From positions 27,549 to 34,040 of the forward strand of contig DLVV01000024.1 in assembly GCA_003445035.1 (NCBI GenBank): 6,492 nucleotides of DNA, written 5' to 3'. How positions within the stretch are numbered: position 1 is the stretch's first letter; each line of letters starts with the position of its first letter. This stretch comes from Planctomycetaceae bacterium. GTDB taxonomy: Bacteria > Planctomycetota > Planctomycetia > Planctomycetales > Planctomycetaceae. The notes beneath the pieces were generated by a model, which worked only from the letters and a program-made list of their open reading frames with translations, did no database searches and was not told the DNA's origin. Below are positions 1-6,388 of the stretch, piece by piece. The position numbers and the translations under genes are program-made.

Positions 1-1201
1 GCCGGCGGTGGCCACCAACGAACCGCCACCTCCGGTGGTGGTGATTTCCGTGGATGGCGCCCGGCAACCACGTGTCTACCCCACGCTGAATGCCGCGCTG
101 GTCGATGCGGAGGACGGCAGCCAGATCGTGTTGCAGTACAACGGGGTTCGAGTTGAGAGTCCGTTGCGGGTGGGACGGAAGAACATCACGATCCGCGGTG
201 CCGAGGGTTTCCGGCCGGGAATCGAATTCCGACCCAAGACCGGGGGAGGCGACGGGGTCCAGCTACGGATGATCACTGTCACCGCCGGACCGCTGCACGT
301 GATCAACGCCGAGTTGAGAATGGTGGTCCCGCGGAGCGAAGACGCCACGCTGGTGATGTTCTCGCTGCAACGCCCCGAACAGGTCCGGCTCAGGGATGTC
401 GTCGTCACGGTCGCCAATCCAGCCCGGCACCAGGCGTCGGTGATCGAATTGACGCCCGAGCCAGGGGCGATGCGGAACATGAAGAAGATGATGAAGGAGG
501 GGATGGAGGTCGATCCGCTGGAACTGACGATCGATCGCAGCGTGATCCGTGGCCACGCCGACCTGGTTCACGTTCGCCAGACAGATTCGGCGGAGTTGTC
601 GATGAGCCACTGCGTGGTGGCTTTGGGTGGTTCGTTGCTGCACACGGTTGGTGCCGGGGGCACCGCCCCCAAGCAACGTGGCGTTGTTGAGCTCAACCTT
701 GTCCACGTCAGTGCCCTGTTGGGAGAAAATCTGATTCGCCTCAACAGCGGCGAGGAACGGCGACACTTGCCAGTGGTCCGGGCCCACTCGAGGGACAGCA
801 TCTACTCGCACGTCGGCGATCGGCCACTGGTGGCGATGTCCGGCAACACCGACATGGAGGTGTTCCGGGGGTTGTTGGCCTGGCGCAACGGCCAGAAGAA
901 CTTCTTCGACGACTATTCCGTCTTCTGGTGGCTGGGCTCCGACCAGGACATTGTCGATTTCACACGCTGGAAGCAGCAATGGAACTCGGCCGGTTCCAAG
1001 AACGCCGTGGTCGCGTGGCAGACGCCTCGACAGCCCGAAGGTGATGCGATCGCCTGGGACCGACTGGGCCTGTCCGACTTCCGGTTGGCCGATGAGACAC
1101 AACCGGCGGATCGTCCCGAGGCCACCGATGGCACCGACGCGGGGGCGAACCTGGATCTGCTGCCGTCGATGTTGAGAGTGGCCGTGCCGACCAAGGACTA
1201 G
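1..1201 (+). CDS. C-terminal part of a large protein, probably a planctomycete Ser/Thr-kinase tail (5' partial)
   Basis: The reading frame is open from the window edge (first full codon at base 2) to a TAG at 1199-1201, giving about 399 residues with no convincing internal start. The GTG at 8 has no clear ribosome binding site and lies in a Pro-rich linker, so the true start is most likely outside the window. No kinase catalytic motif is visible. What is visible is a segment reading like VYPTLNAALVDAEDGSQIVLQYNG (in short: a 'calculated list of items' phrase followed by NITIRGAEGFRPGI), then repeated short hydrophobic beta-strand phrases of the right-handed beta-helix type, and a Trp/Phe-rich end (FFDDYSVFWWLG, then FTRWKQQWNS). 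From memory, this order is typical of the region after the kinase domain in large planctomycete Ser/Thr kinases. The coding status is secure. The kinase assignment is inference, and a stand-alone beta-helix protein is the alternative. A Met/Lys-rich patch (470-508) interrupts the strands. Confidence 0.8.
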   Translation, partial: PAVATNEPPPPVVVISVDGARQPRVYPTLNAALVDAEDGSQIVLQYNGVRVESPLRVGRKNITIRGAEGFRPGIEFRPKTGGGDGVQLRMITVTAGPLHVINAELRMVVPRSEDATLVMFSLQRPEQVRLRDVVVTVANPARHQASVIELTPEPGAMRNMKKMMKEGMEVDPLELTIDRSVIRGHADLVHVRQTDSAELSMSHCVVALGGSLLHTVGAGGTAPKQRGVVELNLVHVSALLGENLIRLNSGEERRHLPVVRAHSRDSIYSHVGDRPLVAMSGNTDMEVFRGLLAWRNGQKNFFDDYSVFWWLGSDQDIVDFTRWKQQWNSAGSKNAVVAWQTPRQPEGDAIAWDRLGLSDFRLADETQPADRPEATDGTDAGANLDLLPSMLRVAVPTKD

Positions 1202-2196
1202 GCTTCGGTCTCCAGGCCGGCCAGTCCAGGGATGTCGTCGGGATCGACCGGTTCGGACAACCGGGCTCCCAGCTGCGAGACGATTCGTGCGGCGAGTTGG
1301 TTGGCCAGGTGCGCGGATTGCTGGAAACTGAGGTTGTTGGTCAGTCCGTAGAGGACTCCCGCAGCGAACATGTCCCCTGCTCCCGTCGTGTCGATGGCCT
1401 CGGCGGCGACACCCGGCACCCGGATCAACTGACCCTGGTCGACCAGCAGGGCTCCGTTGGCTCCGAGCGTGACTGCGACGCGTGGGACCCACTGGCCCAG
1501 TTGACGGGCGCACTGGTCGGTGTCGCTGTTTTCCAGCAGGCTCCGGGCCTCGTCCTCGTTACAGAACAACACGTCCACCGGCCCACGGGCCAATTCCAGG
1601 AATTCGTCCCGAAACAGGTCCACCAGGAAGGCATCCGAGACGGTCAGGGAGAGCAACGCATCGGAGTCGGCAGCGAGTTCCACGGCGCGGTAGGCAGCCT
1701 GGCGAGGGGTCTCGGCACTGAAGAGGTAACCCTCGACGTAGACCGCCTGCGAGCGGGCCACCAGCGAGGGATCGACATCGTCGGGGCCCACGTCGGAGGA
1801 GACTCCCAGGTGAGTGAGCATCGTTCGCTGGGCATCCTCGGTGATCAGTACCACGCAGGTGCCGGTGGGTCCGTCGGAGACCGGGACATCGATGGTGACC
1901 TGGTTGTCCCGCATGTCGCTCAGGCAGAACCGCCCCAACGGATCGTCGCCGACCTTGCCCGCGTAGGCCGTACGGCCACCCAGGCCGGCGATGCCCAGGA
2001 TCGTGTTCGCCGCCGAACCACCGGCACACTGGTTTCGGGGCGCATCGCCCAGGGCCTCCAGTACACGCTGCTGGGTCGGTTGATCGACCAGCGTCATCAT
2101 GCCCTTTGCGAATCCGAGTGATTCGAGCAGCGAGTCGCTGATCTGGACCTGGATGTCGGTGAGCGTGTTGCCGACACCGTAGACGTCAAGTGTCAT
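1198..2196 (-). CDS. PfkB-family carbohydrate/nucleoside kinase (adenosine-kinase-like branch)
   Basis: This 332-residue cytosolic kinase has the usual length of the PfkB/ribokinase family, which transfers ATP phosphate to a sugar or nucleoside hydroxyl. Visible motifs are an N-terminal GVGNTLTDI (residues 7-15), the substrate-site glycines in CAGGSAANT (57-65), AGKVGDDPLG (79-88), the NxxE motif NEDE (213-216) linked to Mg/phosphate handling, and PfkB signature 2, DTTGAGDMFAAG (269-280), with D275 as the expected catalytic base. The N-terminal phrase and GGSAANT resemble adenosine-kinase-like PfkB proteins more than classical fructokinase or KDG kinase, but the substrate cannot be read from sequence. 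The ATG start overlaps the stop of the upstream thioesterase gene in an ATGA, so translation is probably coupled; no strong ribosome binding site is seen. It is the last gene of a three-gene operon, and its stop shares a CTAG with the convergent gene on the left. Confidence 0.93.
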   Translation of the reverse strand: MTLDVYGVGNTLTDIQVQISDSLLESLGFAKGMMTLVDQPTQQRVLEALGDAPRNQCAGGSAANTILGIAGLGGRTAYAGKVGDDPLGRFCLSDMRDNQVTIDVPVSDGPTGTCVVLITEDAQRTMLTHLGVSSDVGPDDVDPSLVARSQAVYVEGYLFSAETPRQAAYRAVELAADSDALLSLTVSDAFLVDLFRDEFLELARGPVDVLFCNEDEARSLLENSDTDQCARQLGQWVPRVAVTLGANGALLVDQGQLIRVPGVAAEAIDTTGAGDMFAAGVLYGLTNNLSFQQSAHLANQLAARIVSQLGARLSEPVDPDDIPGLAGLETEA

Positions 2197-2648
2197 GAGG
2201 ACCCCGTTGGAGATGACGAGTCGGCGGCGTTGGGCATGTCGGTGAACAGGAAGGTGCCGCTGGCGGTCGCCACCAGTTCGTTTCCTTCGTTCCGCACCTC
2301 ACCGAAAGCCACCACCGACTGGCGACCCGAGTGCCTCACCTCGCCCACGGCCAGCAGCCGTTCGCCGGGAAAGGCCGGACGGATGAAGTTGACGTTGAGC
2401 TGGGCGGTGACGGTCAAACGGTCGGCCGGTGCCACCGAACTGGCGGCGACGCCGAGGGCCGAATCGAGCAGCGTGGCGAGCACTCCTCCGTGGAGGATCG
2501 GCATGTTCCTGAGATGGCGTTCGTCGACGACCAGGGCCAGCTCCGAACGGCCGCCGCCCCATTCCACCGGCTCGATGCCCAGCAATTGGGCCAGTCCGTC
2601 CCTGGTGGGGTCGCCGGGGTCGGTGAAGGGAGGGTCGGGAGTGTTCAC
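2193..2648 (-). CDS. PaaI-type hotdog-fold thioesterase
   Basis: This is a 151-residue protein of typical single-hotdog length. The family hydrolyses acyl-CoA or related thioesters as dimers or tetramers in the cytosol. The diagnostic segment is HGGVLATLLDSALG (residues 53-66), with the HGG at 53-55 and D62 at the position of the usual catalytic acid. It is followed by the characteristic strand NVNFIRPAFPGERLLAVGEV (85-104) and a closing strand ending near residue 136. The start is a GTG (bases 2648-2646) inside a GTGA shared with the stop of the dehydratase gene. The alternative of a later start would lose N-terminal residues without improving the ribosome binding site. The first 20 and last 12 residues are Pro/Asp- or Ser-rich and likely disordered. 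The substrate is unknown. The family assignment is firm; the role in an operon of sugar-type enzymes is unexplained. Confidence 0.9.
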   Translation of the reverse strand: MNTPDPPFTDPGDPTRDGLAQLLGIEPVEWGGGRSELALVVDERHLRNMPILHGGVLATLLDSALGVAASSVAPADRLTVTAQLNVNFIRPAFPGERLLAVGEVRHSGRQSVVAFGEVRNEGNELVATASGTFLFTDMPNAADSSSPTGSS

Positions 2649-3880
2649 GGTTTCTGGATCGTGCCGTCGGGGTTGCGGATGTTACCCCAGAACAGGTCGA
2701 ACGGGGGGTCGTCGGTCACGGGGAACTTCGCGGCGAGTTCCTCGTCGATGTCAATTCCCAGCCCGGGGCTGTCGTTGGCGTGAAAGTAGCCGTCACGGAG
2801 TTCCGGGCAGCCGGGGAAACAGTCCAGCTCGGCCTGGCAGAACCCGTGGGCTTCCTGGATCCCGAAGTTGGGGACGGCCAGATCCAGGTGCACGTTGGCG
2901 GCGTGTCCCACCGGCGAGACGTCTCCGGGTCCGTGCCAGGCCGTGCGGACTCCGAAGAACTCGCACATCGCCGCCATTTTCCGTGCCGGGCTGAGTCCCC
3001 CCACCTGCGACAGGTGGACGCGGATGAAGTCGATCAGCCGTTCCGAGACCAGCCGGGTCCACTCGTTGGGATTGTTGAACAACTCGCCCATCGCGATCGG
3101 GACGGTGGTCTGGCGGCGGAGGTTGTCGAAGTGACCGACATCCTCGGGAGCCAACGGGTCCTCGACGAAGAAAGGCCGGAACTGTTCGAGGTCCCGGCAG
3201 AGCCGGGTGGCCAGCACGGGAGGAATTCTCTCGTGGATGTCGTGCAGCAACTCGACCTCGTCGCCGAGGCTGTCCCGGACATGAGCGAACAGGCGGGGCA
3301 CAAGTCTTGCGTAGGGCCCGTGGGGCCAGGTTTCGGTCCTGCGGTTGGGAGGCACCGATTGATCCCCGCCGGAAGTGGGTGATCCGTAGGTCGAGGCTCC
3401 GGGGACGGCCACCTGGATTCTCACGTGACGATAACCCTGTTCCAGGTACCCCCGCACCGACTCCTCGACCTCCTCGAACGTCTCGCCGGTGGCGTGTCGA
3501 TAGGTGTCGACGGCGTCTCGACACTTTCCGCCCAGCAGCCGGTAGACCGGCAGGCCGGCGTGTTTGCCGAGGATGTCCCACAGGGCCATGTCGACACCGC
3601 TGATGGCGTTGTTGAGCACCGGGCCGTTGCGCCAGTAGGAACTGACGAACGACGCCTGCCAGATGTCCTCGATTTCGAACGGGTTCTTGCCGACCAGGAA
3701 CGGCTTCAGGTACTCGTCGATGGCCGTCACGACCACGCGGGCCCGTTGGGTGAAGGTGGCACAGCCGAGCCCGTAGAGGCCCGGCTGGTTGGTGTCGACA
3801 CGGACGACGACCAGCCGGATTCCCGCCGGAGCGGTCAGGATGGCACGGACATCGGTGATGTGAGTGTCGGAAGCGGCCAT
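2645..3880 (-). CDS. Enolase-superfamily sugar-acid dehydratase, ManD/RspA-like
   Basis: This 411-residue protein matches the D-mannonate dehydratase (ManD/RspA) subgroup in length and motifs. The subgroup removes water from aldonic acids to give 2-keto-3-deoxy acids. The N-terminal capping domain includes WRNGPVLNNAISGVDMALWD (83-102) and LLGGKCRD (115-122). The barrel carries the three metal ligands D214 (LLHDIH), E240 (VEDP) and E266 (MGE), evenly spaced by 26. Likely catalytic or substrate residues are R154, Y165, H216, H316 (WHGPGD) and E343 (NFGIQE). All key residues appear intact. The open frame runs back to base 4219, but that extension is antisense to the divergent gene and Arg/His/Pro-rich. 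The ATG at 3880-3878 gives the expected N-terminus (ITDVRAILT). A GTG six codons upstream is possible. The ribosome binding site is weak. It is first in the operon, and its TGA overlaps the next gene's GTG. The exact substrate (mannonate, gluconate or other) is not settled. Confidence 0.92.
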   Translation of the reverse strand: MAASDTHITDVRAILTAPAGIRLVVVRVDTNQPGLYGLGCATFTQRARVVVTAIDEYLKPFLVGKNPFEIEDIWQASFVSSYWRNGPVLNNAISGVDMALWDILGKHAGLPVYRLLGGKCRDAVDTYRHATGETFEEVEESVRGYLEQGYRHVRIQVAVPGASTYGSPTSGGDQSVPPNRRTETWPHGPYARLVPRLFAHVRDSLGDEVELLHDIHERIPPVLATRLCRDLEQFRPFFVEDPLAPEDVGHFDNLRRQTTVPIAMGELFNNPNEWTRLVSERLIDFIRVHLSQVGGLSPARKMAAMCEFFGVRTAWHGPGDVSPVGHAANVHLDLAVPNFGIQEAHGFCQAELDCFPGCPELRDGYFHANDSPGLGIDIDEELAAKFPVTDDPPFDLFWGNIRNPDGTIQKP

Positions 3881-4045
3881 CGAGCCGGGGTCTCTCACAA
3901 GGTGTCTGCGGACTCCAAGACTAGTGGTTGGAGAGGGATCCGTCGAACGTGGATGGCCCGCCGCTCCGTCGACTCGTTGTGGCCCCAACGGGGCGGGAGT
4001 AAGGTGGGACGGTTGGCCTGATGACCTGCCCGGGGATGGGATCGG
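3881..4045. promoter_or_regulatory. Divergent intergenic region between the dehydratase operon and the sialidase-like gene
   Basis: These 165 bases separate two divergently read units and must hold promoters for both unless transcription arrives from elsewhere. It contains a short GC hairpin, GCCCC-AAC-GGGGC (3982-3994), lying inside the candidate plus-strand promoter spacer. For the minus-strand operon, a TTCGAC-like -35 with a TAGTCT-like -10 at 18-base spacing can be read around 3917-3946, but the match is poor. No riboswitch, small ORF or clear operator palindrome is evident. Confidence 0.4.
3977..4005 (+). promoter_or_regulatory. Weak candidate sigma-70-like promoter for the sialidase-like gene
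   Basis: TTGTGG (3977-3982) and TAAGGT (4000-4005) are separated by exactly 17 bases and lie 41 bases before the ATG at 4046. Each hexamer matches only three of six consensus positions, so the call rests mainly on spacing and location. The spacer holds a five-base-pair inverted repeat that could bind a regulator or form a hairpin. Chance occurrence is quite possible in GC-rich DNA. Confidence 0.2.
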
Positions 4046-5179
4046 ATGAGCGCCGAGTTGTCGATCGAGATGGAAACCGGGGTGGTGTTCCGGAACCCGA
4101 TGGCGCACGTGACCAGCCGCCATGCGTACTTTCCCTCGGCGATTCCGCTGGGAAACGCCGAGGTGCTGGTTTCCTACAACGTGGGTGAGGCGTTCGAGGC
4201 CGAGGACCTGAGAGTGCACCTGTCGCGATCGCTCGATGGCGGACGGACGTGGGCCGATGAGGGCCGGCTGGGAGTGCCGGAGGTTCCCGCGGGGGTTTCG
4301 GAAGGGACCAAGATGGCCGTCGACAGCGACGGCAAGATCGTGGGCCTACTGCAGAGACACGATCGGCGTGAACTCGCCGGCGAAGGGCTGACTCACACTG
4401 GCACGCTGGGATTTGTGCCGACTCGATTCGAGACCACCATGTCGGGGGATGGCGGCCGGACATGGAGCGAGCCGTGCCGGGTCGAGCCGCCGATCGAAGG
4501 TCCCGAGTGGGAGCTGTGTGCTCCGATCACCGAGCTCTCCGATGGTCGTTGGCTGCTGATTTCCTCGACCTGGCCGGACTGGAGCGGGAGTCTGCCCAAC
4601 GGACACCAGCTGGTTGCGTTTGTCTCCAACGATCGTGGGGCCAGCTGGCCCGAGTGGATGTCGGTGATGAGTGAACCGGGTTCGGAGGCGGTGATCTTCT
4701 GGGAGTCGAAGATTGTCGAGTTGCCCGACGGACGGCTGCTGGCGGTGGCCTGGTGCCACGATCTGCCGGCTGCCGAGGACCGGCCCAACCAGTACGCCCT
4801 CAGCTCTGATGGTGGTGCCACGTGGACTCCTCATCGATCGACCGGGCTGATCGGCCAGACCCAGACTCCGCTGGTCATTGGAGACGGTCGGATGCTGGTC
4901 GTTTTCCGTCGGACCGACGAGCCGGGATTGTGGTTGCAGGATGTCCGGATCGAGGGTGACGAATGGGTCAACGCGGCGACGCGGCCGTTGTGGGGTCACG
5001 GCCAGGCGGGGAGCACGCGGATGGGCGACTCGATGGCCGAGAACTTCCGGGCGTTGCGGTTCGGTGCTCCTTCGGTCGTGCGGCTTGACGACGGGGCGGT
5101 GTTTGTCGTCTTCTGGTGTTACGAGGACAATGTCAGCGTGATCCGCTGGATCCGACTGGAACTGAACGAACGGTCCTGA
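4046..5179 (+). CDS. Sialidase-like (BNR/Asp-box) six-bladed propeller protein, no signal peptide
   Basis: This 377-residue protein has four Asp-box repeats of the S-x-D-x-G-x-x-W type: SLDGGRTW (62-69), SGDGGRTW (133-140), SNDRGASW (194-201) and SSDGGATW (253-260). Their spacing of about 60-70 residues fits successive blades of a six-bladed sialidase-type propeller. After boxes one and three come typical ELPDGRLLAVAW-like strands (residues 225-236). Family members include exo-sialidases and other glycan-binding or hydrolysing proteins. The arginine triad and the Tyr/Glu nucleophile pair cannot be assigned with confidence (candidates include R25, E220 and R287), so enzymatic activity is unproven. 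The start at 4046 is forced by an in-frame TGA at 4022-4024; a GGGGATGGG stretch just upstream is a loose ribosome binding site. No signal peptide or membrane segment is seen, which points to a cytosolic protein. It probably shares a transcript with the gene 27 bases downstream. Confidence 0.85.
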   Translation: MSAELSIEMETGVVFRNPMAHVTSRHAYFPSAIPLGNAEVLVSYNVGEAFEAEDLRVHLSRSLDGGRTWADEGRLGVPEVPAGVSEGTKMAVDSDGKIVGLLQRHDRRELAGEGLTHTGTLGFVPTRFETTMSGDGGRTWSEPCRVEPPIEGPEWELCAPITELSDGRWLLISSTWPDWSGSLPNGHQLVAFVSNDRGASWPEWMSVMSEPGSEAVIFWESKIVELPDGRLLAVAWCHDLPAAEDRPNQYALSSDGGATWTPHRSTGLIGQTQTPLVIGDGRMLVVFRRTDEPGLWLQDVRIEGDEWVNAATRPLWGHGQAGSTRMGDSMAENFRALRFGAPSVVRLDDGAVFVVFWCYEDNVSVIRWIRLELNERS

Positions 5180-5206
5180 GTCACGACCAAACCGAAAGAG
5201 CGAGCC

Positions 5207-6370
5207 ATGTTTGAGGATCCGACAACCCCCGTGGATTCCGGTGACGGTCCGGATGAGCAGGTCGAGGCGGCCGAATCATGGGCCGAGCAGCAGGACTCCG
5301 AAGAGTCCGTGGCGGAGGTGGGGGCCGCTGCCGATCCAGAAGTGACCAGCGATCCTCCCGGATCTCGTGGACCTCGCCTGGTGCGGTGGGTGATCCTCCT
5401 GTTCGTCGTCAGCCTGGCCACTGTCGAAATTTCCTCACCACTGTGCAGCGGCTACTCGCTTGGTGCGATTGAATCGGCTTTTTCAAATCAACCGAAAACC
5501 GGACTGACGCTCGAATCGGCCCGTAGCCACGCCGTGGGCCTGGTGATGACATCGTTCCGCGACGAGTCCAGCCAGTTGTCCAAAAAGTCAGAGGTTCGCT
5601 ACGCGGTCTTCCGTTGGCCGAGCCTGTTCCGAGACCACTCTTTCGAGGTCGAGGTCGAGCCGGGCAAGGACGGGAAGACGACGATTGTCCGGTCGCAGCC
5701 GTATGTCCGCGTGACGAGCAATTACGAGGTGGTGCAGCCTTACGCCGAACCCCTGTCCCAGGCGGAGCAACTGCAGATGCTTGATTTCGAAACCGACTCG
5801 GTCGGCACTCATCGGGTCGAGCGATGGCAGGTCGAACGGGCGGTCAAGAACAAGAAGTCCGATGCGATTCCTGAAACAGTGGTTTTGCCGAGCCTGCTGG
5901 AGTTCTTCGACAAGGCGGACAAGGACCAGGATGGAGTTGTCACTGCCGGCGAGATGGGGGATCCGGGAGGAGTCGAACCCGCTGCTGCCGGTGGTGGAGG
6001 CCGAAAAGGGGGTCGGGGACGCGGTGGTCCGGGGGGCGGCAGGAAATCGTCGGGCAAGAAGACGGCCGAGGGCCCTGCCGAGACAGGACTGGGCCGGATG
6101 GCCGAATTTGACAAGGACAAGGATGGCAAGATCTCCAAGGCCGAGTCGGAGGACACCTTCCTGGCGAATTTCTTCGATCGCCTCGACGGTGACTCGGATG
6201 GGTTTGTCACTGTGGAAGAAGTCGAAGCGTCTCGCGCGCGACGAAAGAACCGCGGTGGCGGTCGGCGCGGAGGATCGGGAGACCGAAAGGGCCGTCCTGA
6301 CAAGAAGGCCGATGGCAAGTCGGATGAGCCCGAGCGGCCGAAGCGTCCCGAGAGCGACAAGGGCAGCTGA
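5207..6370 (+). CDS. Membrane-anchored EF-hand protein with Gly/Arg/Lys-rich linkers
   Basis: This 387-residue protein starts at an ATG with a modest AAAGAG upstream. Residues 1-52 are acidic and low-complexity. Residues about 59-73 form one hydrophobic helix (VRWVILLFVVSLATV) preceded by arginines at 54, 57 and 60, which predicts an N-in, C-out anchor. Residues about 95-225 form an unrecognised globular domain rich in beta strands. Three full 12-residue EF loops follow: D238-E249, D302-E313 and D327-E338, each D-x-D-x-D-G-x-[VI]-x-x-x-E, so calcium binding is likely. A Gly/Arg/Lys-rich linker (262-285) splits loop one from loops two and three, and the C-terminus (343-387) is again Arg/Gly/Lys-rich. 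EF-hand proteins with such linkers are common in planctomycetes, but the function is unknown. It lies 27 bases after the sialidase-like gene and is probably co-transcribed with it. Confidence 0.88.
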   Translation: MFEDPTTPVDSGDGPDEQVEAAESWAEQQDSEESVAEVGAAADPEVTSDPPGSRGPRLVRWVILLFVVSLATVEISSPLCSGYSLGAIESAFSNQPKTGLTLESARSHAVGLVMTSFRDESSQLSKKSEVRYAVFRWPSLFRDHSFEVEVEPGKDGKTTIVRSQPYVRVTSNYEVVQPYAEPLSQAEQLQMLDFETDSVGTHRVERWQVERAVKNKKSDAIPETVVLPSLLEFFDKADKDQDGVVTAGEMGDPGGVEPAAAGGGGRKGGRGRGGPGGGRKSSGKKTAEGPAETGLGRMAEFDKDKDGKISKAESEDTFLANFFDRLDGDSDGFVTVEEVEASRARRKNRGGGRRGGSGDRKGRPDKKADGKSDEPERPKRPESDKGS

Positions 6371-6388
6371 ACCTGGTTGTGACCGGCC

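Noticed and set aside
494..505. AAGGAGG followed by ATG, resembling an internal translation start
   Set aside because: The spacing is only 2 bases, the frame is that of the surrounding gene, and it falls in a Lys/Glu/Met-coding stretch that creates the motif by chance.
263..1513. Long minus-strand open frame of about 416 codons opposite the left-hand gene and the end of the kinase gene
   Set aside because: Its translation is rich in Arg, Gly, His and Pro with no family motif, and it crosses the end of a well-supported kinase gene in another frame. GC-rich DNA produces such antisense frames.
1297..2121. Plus-strand open frame of about 274 codons antisense to the PfkB kinase gene
   Set aside because: It mirrors the kinase gene throughout, has no recognisable domain and no ribosome binding site.
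2793..3581. Minus-strand open frame of about 262 codons inside the dehydratase gene in another frame
   Set aside because: It is an Arg/Pro-rich shift of the dehydratase, whose own frame carries every catalytic motif.
3881..4219. N-terminal extension of the dehydratase by 113 residues
   Set aside because: The extension is low-complexity Arg/His/Pro sequence, crosses the divergent intergenic region and overlaps the sialidase-like gene. The family N-terminus begins just after the ATG at 3880.
6371..6388. Possible terminator between the two convergent stops at the right
   Set aside because: The 18 bases hold only a three-base-pair GGT/ACC inverted repeat and no T-run, too weak to call.
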